64,000 nucleotides of DNA from Prochlorococcus sp. AG-388-E21 (GTDB taxonomy: Bacteria > Cyanobacteriota > Cyanobacteriia > PCC-6307 > Cyanobiaceae): positions 62,001 through 126,000 of the forward strand of contig QCGO01000002.1 of the NCBI GenBank assembly GCA_003279855.1, given 5' to 3'. Of the stretch, positions 20,444 to 30,269 are shown one piece after another. Below the pieces are notes generated by a model. That model had not been told where the DNA came from. It searched no databases and was given only the letters and a program-made list of their open reading frames with translations. Made by a program: the position numbers and the translations under genes. Each line of letters begins with the position of its first letter. The first letter of the stretch is position 1.

Positions 20444-21577
20444 GTGAAAATAGCATTCTTTACTGAAACTTTTCTACCTAAAGTTGACGGAATAGTAACA
20501 AGACTAACTAAGACCATTGAATTTTTAACAAAAAATGGTGATGAAGTTATAGTGTTTTGTCCTGAAGGATGTCCTGATTCTTATAAAGGAGCAACAATAG
20601 TAGGAGTTGCTGCAATGCCACTACCTTTATATCCTGAATTAAAATTAGGCTTACCTGGCCCTGCAGTCTCTGACAAGTTAGAAGAGTTCAAGCCAGACTT
20701 AGTACATGTAGTTAATCCCGCTGTACTTGGACTTGGAGGCATATGGCTAGCAAAAACAAATAATATTCCTCTAATTGCAAGTTACCATACACATCTTCCG
20801 AAATATCTTGAACATTACGGAATGGGAATGTTAGAACCCCTTTTATGGGAGTTATTAAAAGCAGCTCATAATCAAGCCTTATTAAATCTTTGTACCTCAA
20901 CTGCAATGGTTAATGAACTCGAAGATAAAGGAATACAGAGGACTGCTTTATGGCAAAGAGGTGTCGACACTGAAAACTTCAGACCAGAATTAAGAAGCGA
21001 AAAAATGAGAGAAAAATTATTTGGAAAATACCAAAATACTGATTCTCTTTTGATTTATGTAGGTAGATTATCCGCAGAAAAGCAAATTGAAAGAATTAAA
21101 CCTGTATTAGAAAATATACCCGGAGCATGTCTTGCTCTAGTGGGAGATGGTCCCTACAGAGGACAGTTGGAAAAGATTTTTGAAAACACAAAAACAAATT
21201 TCATAGGTTATTTATCTGGTGAAGAGTTAGCCAGTGCATACGCATCTGGAGATATATTCTTATTCCCATCAAGCACAGAAACTCTCGGGTTAGTATTGTT
21301 GGAAGCAATGGCTGCAGGATGCCCAGTAATAGGGGCTAATAAAGGTGGTATACCAGATATTATCAATAATGGAATAAATGGTTGCTTATATAACCCAGAT
21401 GAAAAAGATAATGGAGAAAGAAGTTTAATTGAGGCTACTAAAAAAATCCTAGCAGATAAGAATAAAAAAGAAGCCATGAGAAAAGAAGCTAGGAAAGAAG
21501 CTGAACGATGGGATTGGAACCAAGCTACTCTTCAATTACAAAAATATTATTCAGAAACACTTGAAAACATGTCCTAA
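20444..21577 (+). CDS. sqdX: Sulfoquinovosyltransferase
   Basis: A 377-residue GT-B (family 4) glycosyltransferase starting at GTG. It has the N-terminal acceptor domain FTETFLPKVDGIVTRL, the nucleotide-sugar region YVGRLSAEKQIERI, and the E-x7-E motif in STETLGLVLLEAMAAGCPVI. It transfers sulfoquinovose from UDP-sulfoquinovose to diacylglycerol to make SQDG. Placement directly after sqdB supports SqdX over other GT4 enzymes. Confidence 0.95.
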   Translation: MKIAFFTETFLPKVDGIVTRLTKTIEFLTKNGDEVIVFCPEGCPDSYKGATIVGVAAMPLPLYPELKLGLPGPAVSDKLEEFKPDLVHVVNPAVLGLGGIWLAKTNNIPLIASYHTHLPKYLEHYGMGMLEPLLWELLKAAHNQALLNLCTSTAMVNELEDKGIQRTALWQRGVDTENFRPELRSEKMREKLFGKYQNTDSLLIYVGRLSAEKQIERIKPVLENIPGACLALVGDGPYRGQLEKIFENTKTNFIGYLSGEELASAYASGDIFLFPSSTETLGLVLLEAMAAGCPVIGANKGGIPDIINNGINGCLYNPDEKDNGERSLIEATKKILADKNKKEAMRKEARKEAERWDWNQATLQLQKYYSETLENMS

Positions 21578-21588
21578 ATTTCTATAAA

Positions 21589-21840
21589 TTAAGCCACATG
21601 TGGGGGTGGGGTAGGATTAATAAATGTATTGATTGGGAGTATTAAAGTAGCTATATTTTGATTCTTATCGGGCCTCTGTTTTTTAGGAAATCTTTTTCCA
21701 AATGGCACTCTAATCACATTAGTACCTTCAACAGAATTTACCTTTGTATTATTCCCTAAGGAATTATTAACAAAATTTGGTAAATTCAAATTATTGATTG
21801 GCAAGCGCTTAACCTTACCAGATTTAAAATCTTTGCTCAT
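21589..21840 (-). CDS. Conserved-looking small hypothetical protein, basic with a Pro-rich end
   Basis: An 83-residue ORF with an ATG start and a composition like a real protein: Asn/Lys-rich N-terminal half, a central VIRVPFGKRFPKKQRPDKN, and a C-terminal TPPPHVA. No signal peptide or membrane segment is visible and I do not recognise a family. It fills the space between sqdX (convergent, 11 bases) and gcvP (same strand, upstream) almost exactly, which supports its being a gene. Confidence 0.6.
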   Translation of the reverse strand: MSKDFKSGKVKRLPINNLNLPNFVNNSLGNNTKVNSVEGTNVIRVPFGKRFPKKQRPDKNQNIATLILPINTFINPTPPPHVA

Positions 21841-21940
21841 AGCTTCAAATACCCCAAATAAATTTGATGCTTGATAATAATAATAAAAAAATCTAAAAAA
21901 ATTCTATAAGAAAATATTAAATTTTTTATTCAACTTGACG

Positions 21941-21973
21941 ATAACTAAAAAACTTGAAGAATGCTAGTCTTCA
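21941..21973 (-). terminator. Possible intrinsic terminator of the glycine-cleavage operon
   Basis: TGAAGA (21955-21960) and TCTTCA (21968-21973) form a 6-bp stem with a 7-base loop. Read on the minus strand, the hairpin overlaps the gcvP stop codon and is followed by AGTTTTTTAG. Stem strength is modest. The 130-base gap otherwise holds AT-rich sequence that must include any promoter for the small hypothetical gene. Confidence 0.45.
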
Positions 21974-24880
21974 TGCACATTTTTTGTCATCTAAAAAATC
22001 TTTATCGTTGACATTACAAGAACAAATTAAATTTCTATCTCCATAAGCATTATCAATTCTTGATACAGAAGACCAGAATTTATGTTCGAATTTACCTTTA
22101 TAAGGATATGCAGCCTTTTCTTTTGAATAAGGATAATTCCAATTATCTGAAATCAACTCATTTATAGTATGAGGAGCATTACTAATTAAATTATTATTTT
22201 TGAGAGTAATATTATTTTCAATTTCTTCAATTTCTTCGCTTATTAAGAGCATAGCTTCGCAAAATCTATTTAACTCCGTCAAACTTTCACTTTCAGTAGG
22301 CTCGATCATTATAGTTTCAGGAACTGGCCAACTTATCGTAGGAGCATGAAAGCTATAATCTATTAATCTCTTAGCTATATCATTTACACTTAAACCTGTT
22401 TTTGACTTCAACTCTCTAAAATCAAGGATACATTCATGTGCGACAAAATTATTTTGTCCTTTATATAGAATCTTAAATTTATTTTTTAATATATTAGCAA
22501 TATAATTTGCTGACAATATTGCATGACTACTCGCCTTTCTTAAACCACTTTGACCAGCCATCTTTATATACATCCAGCTTATTGGAAGAATGCTTGCACT
22601 TCCATGCAGCGAAGAAGATACAGAATAACCGAATTGACTAAAAGTATTATCTTTCAAAGAATGGGAAGGAAGGAAAGGACTTAAAGTTTCAGATGTTGCA
22701 ACTGGACCAACTCCAGGACCACCACCTCCATGAGGGATACAAAATGTTTTATGTAAATTTAAATGGCAAACATCCACGCCATAATCACCAGGCCTGCATA
22801 ATCCGACCTGAGCATTAAGATTTGCTCCATCCAAATAAACAAATGCACCAACTGAATGAATTAAGTCACATATTTCTCTAATTTTTAATTCAAAAACTCC
22901 ATGAGTAGAGGGATAAGTTAACATTAATGCACCAATTTTATTATCAAATTCTTGGACCTTAATTAATAAATCCTCATAAGAAATATTACCCTCAGAATCA
23001 CATTTAATAGTTACAACATCAAATCCTGCCATCACTGCGCTTGCAGGATTTGTTCCATGAGCACTTTGGGGTATTAGACATTTTTTTCTTAATAAATCAC
23101 CTTTTGAAGAGAAGTAAGAATTAATAGCTAATAGACCCGCAAACTCACCTTGAGAGCCTGCATTCGGTTGAAATGAAACGGAATTCAAGCCAATTAGGTC
23201 ACTAATCCATTTCTCAAGGTCGCTTATTATTTTTGAATAACCCTTTGTTTGATTAGCTGGAGCGAAAGGGTGAATTGACGATAAATTAGCCCATGAAATT
23301 GGACTAAGCTCTGCTGCAGAATTTAATTTCATCGTACAACTTCCTAGTGGAATCATTCCATCAACCAGTGAAAAATCTTTCTCAGCAAGTTTAAAAATAT
23401 ACCTCATTAAATCAGTCTCACTTTGATAATTTTCAAATACATTTTGTTGCATCCATTCTTCGCTTCTTAGAGGAATACCCTCAAACTGAAAACAATTATT
23501 AAGTGTAATGTGCTTTAAATCTTCTTTTCTTCCTAGCCCATTTGCTACGCAAGTTACTATCTTATGGATTTCATTTTTATCAGTAAGCTCATCTAGGGAA
23601 ATTCCAAATCCTGTAGATTCCTCAATCGATGAACCCAAAGGTAAAATTCTAAAGTTGAATCCGTTTTTTAAAGCTTCGTTATGAATCTTTTCAGATTTCT
23701 CACAGTAAATATCAAAACTATCGAACCTACTACCCAGAGGTATTTTTAAACCTAACTCAGAAAGTAAAGATTCTAGATATCGTCTTAAAACAACTAATCT
23801 CTTAGCCATTTTTGTTAATCCTGAAGACCCATGATATATGGCATAAAAAGAAGATATTATTGCTAACAAAGATTGAGCTGTACAAATATTACTAGTCGCC
23901 TTTTCTCTCCTTATATGTTGTTCTCTTGTTTGCAATGCCAATCTCAGTGATTGTTCTCCAGTTCTAGATATAGTTTGTCCAACGATTCTTCCAGGTATAA
24001 GTCTTTTATATTTTTCAGTACATGCAAAAAATGCTGCATGGGGACCACCAAAGCCCATGGGGACTCCAAATCTTTGCAAACTTCCAACGGCTATATCAAC
24101 TCCAAATTGAGCTATTGGTTTTATTAAAACTTGCGCAAGAGGATCAATAATTGATGTGACCACTATTTCTGCTTTATGAGCTTGGGAGATTAAAAATGTT
24201 GGATCAAATAAATCTCCATTTTTACCAGGAAGCTGGATTAAGATACCAAAAACATCATCATGATTATTAGAGTACTTTTGATTAAAACGTTTTAAATTAA
24301 TTCCTAATGGTTTAGCTCTGGTCAATAAAACATTAAATGTATGGTCAAAAACATTTTCATCTACTAAGAAAATATTTGAGGACTTATTTTTCCTTGAAGA
24401 AAAACTCATTGTCATTGCTTCTGCAGCAGCTGTTCCCTCATCTAAAAGAGATGCATTTGCTATGGAGAAACCCGTTAATTCACAAATTAAAGTTTGAAAA
24501 TTAAACAAAGCTTCTAATCTGCCTTGAGCAATTTCTGCTTGATAAGGGGTATAAGCGGTATACCACCTTGGATTTTCTAGTACATGCCTTTGTACAACTT
24601 TAGGGGTATGTGTTCCGTAATATCCAAGTCCAATTAAAGATCTTAATTTATGATTTTTATTAGAGATTTCCTCTAATTCGTTCAATGCCTCAATTTCAGA
24701 ACATCCTTTTGGCAAGACATCTGAATATTTTTCTTTTAACTGAATATCTTCAGGAATAACTTGATTAATAAATTCATCTATATTTTTAAAACCTAGTTTT
24801 TGAAGCATTTTTTTTTCATTATTATCCTTCAATCCGAGATGTCTATCAATAAATAAATCCGAGTTACTTGTGGGATTCAT
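21971..24880 (-). CDS. gcvP: Glycine dehydrogenase (aminomethyl-transferring), P protein
   Basis: A 969-residue single-chain GcvP (fused P1/P2 form, normal length). The N-terminal half carries LGYYGTHTPKVV and TPYQAEIAQGRLE. The C-terminal half holds the PLP-lysine motif LNLHKTFCIPHGGGGPG and SQGEFAGL. It decarboxylates glycine and passes the aminomethyl group to lipoyl-GcvH, central to photorespiratory glycine recycling and one-carbon supply. It is the last gene of a leftward unit, 46 bases after gcvH. gcvT lies apart at about 42.8-43.9 kb. Confidence 0.98.
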   Translation of the reverse strand: MNPTSNSDLFIDRHLGLKDNNEKKMLQKLGFKNIDEFINQVIPEDIQLKEKYSDVLPKGCSEIEALNELEEISNKNHKLRSLIGLGYYGTHTPKVVQRHVLENPRWYTAYTPYQAEIAQGRLEALFNFQTLICELTGFSIANASLLDEGTAAAEAMTMSFSSRKNKSSNIFLVDENVFDHTFNVLLTRAKPLGINLKRFNQKYSNNHDDVFGILIQLPGKNGDLFDPTFLISQAHKAEIVVTSIIDPLAQVLIKPIAQFGVDIAVGSLQRFGVPMGFGGPHAAFFACTEKYKRLIPGRIVGQTISRTGEQSLRLALQTREQHIRREKATSNICTAQSLLAIISSFYAIYHGSSGLTKMAKRLVVLRRYLESLLSELGLKIPLGSRFDSFDIYCEKSEKIHNEALKNGFNFRILPLGSSIEESTGFGISLDELTDKNEIHKIVTCVANGLGRKEDLKHITLNNCFQFEGIPLRSEEWMQQNVFENYQSETDLMRYIFKLAEKDFSLVDGMIPLGSCTMKLNSAAELSPISWANLSSIHPFAPANQTKGYSKIISDLEKWISDLIGLNSVSFQPNAGSQGEFAGLLAINSYFSSKGDLLRKKCLIPQSAHGTNPASAVMAGFDVVTIKCDSEGNISYEDLLIKVQEFDNKIGALMLTYPSTHGVFELKIREICDLIHSVGAFVYLDGANLNAQVGLCRPGDYGVDVCHLNLHKTFCIPHGGGGPGVGPVATSETLSPFLPSHSLKDNTFSQFGYSVSSSLHGSASILPISWMYIKMAGQSGLRKASSHAILSANYIANILKNKFKILYKGQNNFVAHECILDFRELKSKTGLSVNDIAKRLIDYSFHAPTISWPVPETIMIEPTESESLTELNRFCEAMLLISEEIEEIENNITLKNNNLISNAPHTINELISDNWNYPYSKEKAAYPYKGKFEHKFWSSVSRIDNAYGDRNLICSCNVNDKDFLDDKKCA

Positions 24881-24926
24881 ATTTAATTTATTTTTCTTTA
24901 AAATAGCCGGTTTTTAGAAATTTGCT

Positions 24927-25316
24927 TTAATTCGGAACAACCTTTGATTTATATTCATCTGAATTCATTAATTCGTCTAATAAAACTTTTGATTCTGATT
25001 TAATAATTAGCAACCATCCATCACCAATTGGATCATTTTGCAAAATTTCTGGATTATCGATAACTGCTTCATTTACAGAAATCACTTCTCCTGAAAAAGG
25101 AAGGTATACCTCTTCAACAGCCTTAACAGATTCAATCGTTCCGAAAGTTTCTCCTTTTTGTAAATGAGTTCCCTTCTCTACTAATTCAACAAAAACAATA
25201 TCTCCTAATTGATCAATAGCAAACTCACTAACACCAATTTTTAATAATCCATTTTCTTCCTTCACATATTCATGTGTATCAGCATATTTTAGATAATTTG
25301 GAAACTTATAGGACAT
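24927..25316 (-). CDS. gcvH: Glycine cleavage system H protein
   Basis: A 129-residue lipoyl-domain protein. The lipoylated Lys65 sits in ESVKAVEE, with the flanking motifs LGDIVFVELVEKGT and GDGWLLIIK. It shuttles the methylamine intermediate between GcvP, GcvT and lipoamide dehydrogenase. It lies between the PLP enzyme (8 bases upstream) and gcvP (46 bases downstream) on the same strand. Confidence 0.98.
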   Translation of the reverse strand: MSYKFPNYLKYADTHEYVKEENGLLKIGVSEFAIDQLGDIVFVELVEKGTHLQKGETFGTIESVKAVEEVYLPFSGEVISVNEAVIDNPEILQNDPIGDGWLLIIKSESKVLLDELMNSDEYKSKVVPN

Positions 25317-25324
25317 AATAAAAG

Positions 25325-26614
25325 TTATGGAAAAATGATAGATTCCTTTTCAATTAGATTTTCTTCTAACAATTCAAATACTAATTGAATTAAAGCAATT
25401 TTGATGTGAGCCATGTGAGAACCACCTTGGACAAAAATATTAAATGGATCTCTTAAAGGAGCATCAGCTGAAAATTCACTTGTACTTCCTTCAATAAAAG
25501 TACCTCCAGACATTAATAAATTTGAATCATAACCACTCATTGGAGAAGGAATAACATTTAAAAAAGAATCTATCGGCGAAGAATTTTGAAAGGACTGACA
25601 TACTTTTTGTATTAAAAATGGATTATTTAATCTAACTGCTTGAATTATGTCTGATCTGTACGATTTAGGCTCGGGTAAAACAATAAAGCCTAATTTTTTA
25701 AATACTGCAGCTACCAAATCAGCACCTTTTAGAGATTCGTGCACCATTTGTGGTGCTAAAAATAATCCCTGCAGAATTAATCTTCCGAAACCAAAGTTAA
25801 TTCCAGCGTCGGCACCAATTCCTGGTGCGGTTAATCTACAACATGCCATTTCAACTAATTCAGAATCACCTGCAATATATCCGCCAGTAGGAACAATAGT
25901 CCCACCCAAATTTTTAATTAGCGATCCAGCGATTATATTTGCGCCATTAATAATTGGTTCGCTATCTTCTACAAGTTCTCCATAACAATTATCCACAAAA
26001 CAAATACACGCAGGATTGAGTGAATGCACAAGGTTACAGATTTGTTTTATTTGATTATTATTTAAAGATTTTCTCCAACTATAACCACAACTTTTCTGAA
26101 TAAATACTAATTTGCATTTATTATTTTTAAAAAAATCTACAAGTTTATCTTCGTAGGAATTTGTTTTTTCATCAATACTAATTTGACGATATTCAACTCC
26201 TAACTCTAATAAAGAACCTTTACCCTTTCCTCTTATACCTATCACTTCCTCCAATGTATCGTAAGGAGTTCCAGTTACAGATAACATTAAATCCCCTGGG
26301 CGCAGAATACCAAAAAGAACGGAGCTTATAGCATGGGTCCCACTTACAAATTGCATCCTTACAGCTGATTTTTCTGCGAGAAAAAATTTAGCGAATACCT
26401 CATCAATCTTTTGCCTCGAAAAATCATCATGTCCACTGCCTGTAGAATGATTAAAGTGACTAGTTGAGACTTTTTCTTCTTTAAAAATTTTCAAGATATT
26501 ATCTAATTTGTAATAGATTTGATTTGATCTTTCATTAAAAATATCCTTTAAACCTTCTTCCACAGACATAACCATTTCTGCGGCTAAGCTAAAATTATAA
26601 TTTTTATTTTTCAT
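25325..26614 (-). CDS. PLP-dependent methionine gamma-lyase / 'aluminium resistance' family protein
   Basis: A 429-residue fold-type I PLP enzyme. The family motif HFNHSTGSGHDD is at about 53-64, FVDNCYGEL binds PLP near 206-214, and the Schiff-base Lys234 lies in SLIKNLGGTIVPTGGY. This family is often annotated as aluminium resistance protein or methionine gamma-lyase. It probably acts on a sulfur amino acid or threonine-like substrate, but activity is rarely tested. The start overlaps the upstream gene's stop by 11 bases, and gcvH follows 8 bases later, so it is translationally embedded in that operon. Confidence 0.85.
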   Translation of the reverse strand: MKNKNYNFSLAAEMVMSVEEGLKDIFNERSNQIYYKLDNILKIFKEEKVSTSHFNHSTGSGHDDFSRQKIDEVFAKFFLAEKSAVRMQFVSGTHAISSVLFGILRPGDLMLSVTGTPYDTLEEVIGIRGKGKGSLLELGVEYRQISIDEKTNSYEDKLVDFFKNNKCKLVFIQKSCGYSWRKSLNNNQIKQICNLVHSLNPACICFVDNCYGELVEDSEPIINGANIIAGSLIKNLGGTIVPTGGYIAGDSELVEMACCRLTAPGIGADAGINFGFGRLILQGLFLAPQMVHESLKGADLVAAVFKKLGFIVLPEPKSYRSDIIQAVRLNNPFLIQKVCQSFQNSSPIDSFLNVIPSPMSGYDSNLLMSGGTFIEGSTSEFSADAPLRDPFNIFVQGGSHMAHIKIALIQLVFELLEENLIEKESIIFP

Positions 26615-27326
26615 TCTTTAAAACTTTCTTTTTTTGTGAAGCTATATCTCTTAAATGCGTAAGAAAAGCATTTGGTCCTCCTCCATTGAAATAAGACAGT
26701 TTTTTTGAGGTCTCATAAAGATCTAATAATTCACCATCTAATTCTTCTGCTGTAAAATCTTTTATTCCAGCTATCACTTCTGCAAAACGGTCTCTTCTTA
26801 AAGACTTAGAAACTGTATATGCGTCCATAACGATCATTTTACAAGATCTCCAAGGCCTATTTTGACAAAAATGATCAGAAAGAGCTTCACTTAACGTAGA
26901 CGCCTCATAATCTTCTATATACCAATCAAATGATGAAGGGAGAGGTTTTAAACCAGAAAAAATTTCAAATAATTCCCCGGCTGACAATGGCTTGCCAGAA
27001 TCATTCTTTAATGGAAGAGCAGAATCTTGTAAAGATCTCCATAATTCTGGATGATTCTTTTCTAATTGATCCCTTATCGATTCTATTCCTTGATCAAGAA
27101 TCATATTGACCTGTGCTAATGCGAGAAAAACCTCCGGTCCAGGTGATGACAATTTTCCATTCCTTAGATTTGAAATCTGAGAATTATGTACTCTTCCTAA
27201 ATCAAGTATTTCAGACAGCAAGGGTAAAACCCTGTGGGACCAACCATTCCTCTCGTGCCAAAGATGAATCAAATGAGCCATTGCTCTGCGACCCTTCAAT
27301 AATTTATCGCGATATCCTAAGCTCAC
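26604..27326 (-). CDS. Conserved hypothetical, probable helix-turn-helix DNA-binding protein
   Basis: A 240-residue soluble protein starting at GTG. Residues about 35-75 (EILDLGRVHNSQISNLRNGKL) look like an XRE/phage-repressor-type helix-turn-helix, with SQISNLRNG matching a typical recognition-helix pattern. The rest is helical and unfamiliar, with GGGPNAFLTHLRDIA near the end. It is the first gene of the leftward unit that continues into the PLP enzyme (11-base overlap), gcvH and gcvP. A regulatory role is inference from fold resemblance and position only. Confidence 0.68.
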   Translation of the reverse strand: MSLGYRDKLLKGRRAMAHLIHLWHERNGWSHRVLPLLSEILDLGRVHNSQISNLRNGKLSSPGPEVFLALAQVNMILDQGIESIRDQLEKNHPELWRSLQDSALPLKNDSGKPLSAGELFEIFSGLKPLPSSFDWYIEDYEASTLSEALSDHFCQNRPWRSCKMIVMDAYTVSKSLRRDRFAEVIAGIKDFTAEELDGELLDLYETSKKLSYFNGGGPNAFLTHLRDIASQKKKVLKNEK

Positions 27327-27346
27327 GGATAATTAAAATAATCAAT

Positions 27347-27359
27347 AGTATAGTATGAT
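27347..27359. promoter_or_regulatory. Overlapping divergent -10 elements between the HTH gene and desC
   Basis: AGTATAGTATGAT contains TATAGT (27349-27354) and TATGAT (27354-27359) reading right and TATACT (complement of 27347-27352) reading left. The HTH-gene GTG is 21 bases left of this element and the preferred desC ATG is 44 bases to its right. Both transcripts would start within about 30 bases of each other. Confidence 0.45.
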
Positions 27360-27402
27360 AATATTACATATCGGTCTATTTGAAAATAGTTTTTCCAATA
27401 TT

Positions 27403-28341
27403 ATGAAATCAGTTATCTTCCAAGAAACAGCCAAATTAAAAAAACCTGTCCCTGCAGAAAAAGTTATAGAACTCTCGGATAAATTACTTGAACCTTCTAG
27501 TCACTCTAAAAGATATCCTCCTAGGTTACACAAAACATGGGGAACAATCTTTTTTATGATTGCCATACATTTATTATCCCTAGTAGCATTACAACCTCAG
27601 TTTTGGAGCATGCCTGCAGTAACGGCATTATTTTTTTTCTACTGGTTAACTGCTTGCTTGGGCGTAACACTTGGCTATCACAGATTACTTTCGCATAGAT
27701 CATTTGTAGTTCCAAAATGGCTAGAAAGATTTTTTGCAACTTGCGGAGCTATTAGCTGTCAACATGGACCAATAGATTGGGTTGGATTACATAGACATCA
27801 TCATTCTTTTTCAGATACAGAAGTAGATCATCACAATAGTAAGAGAGGATTTTGGTGGAGTCACATGGGTTGGATGTTTAAGGATGTAGAGGCATTAAAA
27901 GCTGTACCAAAATTAAGTGCCGATTTAATTAAAGATCCATATTATAGATTCCTTAATAAATATTTTCTCTTTTTACAAATTCCTATCGGCTTATGTTTAT
28001 TTGCCATAGGGCAAAAATTAGGAGTTGGAGGCTGGGCATTAGTATTATGGGGAATACCTCTAAGGCTTGTAGTGGTTTATCACATTACTTGGTTAGTAAA
28101 CTCAGCTACCCATTGTTGGGGTAAAGCTCCTTTTGAAAGTGGTGATGGATCAAAAAATAATGTTTGGGTTGCAGCTTTAACTTTTGGAGAAGGATGGCAT
28201 AACAATCATCATGCATTTCCTAATTCAGCTAGACAGGGATTATTTAGAGGCCAAATTGATTTAACTTGGGAACATATTAAGATTCTTGCCAAATTAGGAT
28301 TCGCAAAAAAAGTAAAATTACCCTCTAGGTCTTATTATTAA
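27403..28341 (+). CDS. desC: Acyl-lipid delta-9 fatty acid desaturase
   Basis: A 312-residue membrane desaturase with the three iron-binding histidine boxes HRLLSH (about 93-98), HRHHH (about 130-134) and HNNHH (near the end). Hydrophobic spans lie in between. It introduces the delta-9 double bond into membrane-lipid acyl chains, adjusting membrane fluidity. I prefer the ATG at 27403 (MKSVIFQE) over an in-frame ATG at 27355. The latter overlaps the likely -10 elements and would lie upstream of the transcript start. It is divergent from the HTH gene and is followed by rplI after 20 bases. Confidence 0.93.
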   Translation: MKSVIFQETAKLKKPVPAEKVIELSDKLLEPSSHSKRYPPRLHKTWGTIFFMIAIHLLSLVALQPQFWSMPAVTALFFFYWLTACLGVTLGYHRLLSHRSFVVPKWLERFFATCGAISCQHGPIDWVGLHRHHHSFSDTEVDHHNSKRGFWWSHMGWMFKDVEALKAVPKLSADLIKDPYYRFLNKYFLFLQIPIGLCLFAIGQKLGVGGWALVLWGIPLRLVVVYHITWLVNSATHCWGKAPFESGDGSKNNVWVAALTFGEGWHNNHHAFPNSARQGLFRGQIDLTWEHIKILAKLGFAKKVKLPSRSYY

Positions 28342-28361
28342 ATATATAAATAAATATTCCC

Positions 28362-28817
28362 ATGGCTAAAAGAGTAAAAGTAGTTTTAACAGAATCAGTT
28401 ACCACTCTTGGTAGAGATGGTGATGTTGTAGAAGTCGCCCCTGGTTATGCAAGAAATTTCCTATTACCATTTGGTAAAGCAGCTAATGTAACTCCTTCAA
28501 TTCTGAAACAAATTGAACGAAAAAGAGCAAAAGAAAAAATTGCTGCAGAAAAAGTAAAACAAGAGGCTACTGACTTTAAAATCGCATTAGCAACTATTGG
28601 TAGATTTACAATCAAAAAACAAGTTGGTGAAGATGGTGTCCTTTTTGGAACTGTTACTAATGGAGATGTTGCTGAAGCTATAGAGGCAGCTACGAAAAAA
28701 GATATTGACAGAAGAGACATCACTGTCCCAGATATTCATAATCTAGGTACTTTCGTTGCAAAGATAAAACTACATCAAGAAGTAAGTGCAGAAGTAAACA
28801 TTGAAGTAACAAGTTAA
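28362..28817 (+). CDS. rplI: 50S ribosomal protein L9
   Basis: A 151-residue protein with the L9 signature [21 protein letters not shown] at the N-terminus (about 20-40), a long connecting helix and a C-terminal domain with [22 protein letters not shown]. It binds 23S rRNA. It is followed by dnaB, the usual rplI-dnaB pairing in bacteria, with a 58-base gap. Confidence 0.98.
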   Translation: MAKRVKVVLTESVTTLGRDGDVVEVAPGYARNFLLPFGKAANVTPSILKQIERKRAKEKIAAEKVKQEATDFKIALATIGRFTIKKQVGEDGVLFGTVTNGDVAEAIEAATKKDIDRRDITVPDIHNLGTFVAKIKLHQEVSAEVNIEVTS

Positions 28818-28875
28818 TAACTTTGTTGCATTATTTGGAAAAGTAGTCAGAGTATATATCTAAGTCTTTAAGTAA

Positions 28876-30258
28876 ATGGTTTCAATTCCTTTTTCAAATA
28901 ATGGGTCTAATAAAAATTTTAAAAAAGACTTTAATAATGAAAACGCTGGTTTAGTTCCTCCCCAAAATATTCAAGCAGAAGAGGCAGTTTTAGGGGGAAT
29001 TTTACTTGATCCTGATGCGATAGGAAGAATTGCAGACTTGATTAAACCAGAAGCCTTTTATATAAATGCTCATCAAGAGATATATAAAACCGCCTTAATG
29101 TTGCATACACAAGGCAAACCTACAGACCTAACTTCAATGAGTGCATGGCTTGCTGATAATGGATCACTTGAAAAGATTGGAGGCAATTCTAAATTAGTAG
29201 AACTTGTAGAAAATGTTTCTTCAACAGCTTCAATAGAACAAGTTGCGAATTTAATTAGTGATAAATTTATAAGGAGACAACTCATCCGATCTGGGAATGA
29301 GGTTGTACAACTAGGATTTGATCAAACACAAGAAACTAATGAAGTTTTAGATAAGGCAGAACAGAAAATTTTTGAAATAAGTCAAGAAAAACCAACAAAA
29401 GGTCTAACCCAAGCGGCAGAAATTCTTACAAGTACTTTTAATGAAATAGAGTCCAGATCATTAGGAACATCTGTAGCTGGTATTCCAGTAAATTTTTATG
29501 ACCTTGACGCAATGACTCAAGGCTTTCAAAGGAGTGATCTAATAATTGTGGCAGGAAGACCCTCAATGGGGAAAACTTCAATGGTTTTAAACCTAGCAAA
29601 GAATGTAGCTCAATCTCAGGATCTTCCTGTTTGTGTATTTAGCCTTGAGATGAGCAAAGAACAACTTACATATAGATTACTTTCAATGGAAGTGGGTATA
29701 GAAAGCGGAAGATTAAGAACCGGAAGACTACAACAAGAAGAATGGCCTTTACTAGGAGAAGGAATTAACTCTTTAGGTCAACTGCCAATTTTTATTGATG
29801 ATAAGCCTAATTTGAGTGTTTTAGAAATGAGGTCTCTATGCAGAAGATTAATAGCTGAACAAAAAAAAGAACTTGGTTTAATAGTTATTGACTACTTACA
29901 ACTAATGGAGGGTACAACACCTGATAACCGAGTTCAAGAGCTATCTCGTATTACTAGAGGTCTCAAAAGTATGGCAAGAGAGTTAAAAGTACCAGTAGTA
30001 GCTTTATCTCAATTAAGTAGAGGAGTTGAATCAAGAACAAATAAAAGACCTATGTTAAGTGACCTTAGAGAATCCGGATCTATAGAACAAGATGCCGACT
30101 TAGTATTAATGATTTATAGAGATGAGTATTACAATCCAGAAACTGAAGATAGAGGAATAACTGAAATTATTGTCACGAAACACAGAAACGGGCCTGTTGG
30201 AACTGTTAAATTATTATTTGAACCCCAATTTACAAGATTTAGAAACTTAGCCAACTAA
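28876..30258 (+). CDS. dnaB: Replicative DNA helicase
   Basis: A 460-residue DnaB with an N-terminal primase-interacting domain starting at [18 protein letters not shown]. The RecA-like motor has Walker A GRPSMGKT (227-234), Walker [10 protein letters not shown], and the motif SQLSRGVE. It is the hexameric helicase that unwinds the replication fork. No intein is seen. It lies between rplI and mnmG; mnmG begins 12 bases after its stop. Confidence 0.98.
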   Translation: MVSIPFSNNGSNKNFKKDFNNENAGLVPPQNIQAEEAVLGGILLDPDAIGRIADLIKPEAFYINAHQEIYKTALMLHTQGKPTDLTSMSAWLADNGSLEKIGGNSKLVELVENVSSTASIEQVANLISDKFIRRQLIRSGNEVVQLGFDQTQETNEVLDKAEQKIFEISQEKPTKGLTQAAEILTSTFNEIESRSLGTSVAGIPVNFYDLDAMTQGFQRSDLIIVAGRPSMGKTSMVLNLAKNVAQSQDLPVCVFSLEMSKEQLTYRLLSMEVGIESGRLRTGRLQQEEWPLLGEGINSLGQLPIFIDDKPNLSVLEMRSLCRRLIAEQKKELGLIVIDYLQLMEGTTPDNRVQELSRITRGLKSMARELKVPVVALSQLSRGVESRTNKRPMLSDLRESGSIEQDADLVLMIYRDEYYNPETEDRGITEIIVTKHRNGPVGTVKLLFEPQFTRFRNLAN

Positions 30259-30269
30259 TCATCACGATA

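Noticed and set aside
21594-21603. Perfect 10-base palindrome CCACATGTGG
   Set aside because: It lies inside the coding end of the small hypothetical gene, is short, is not followed by a T run in either direction and has no second copy that I saw.
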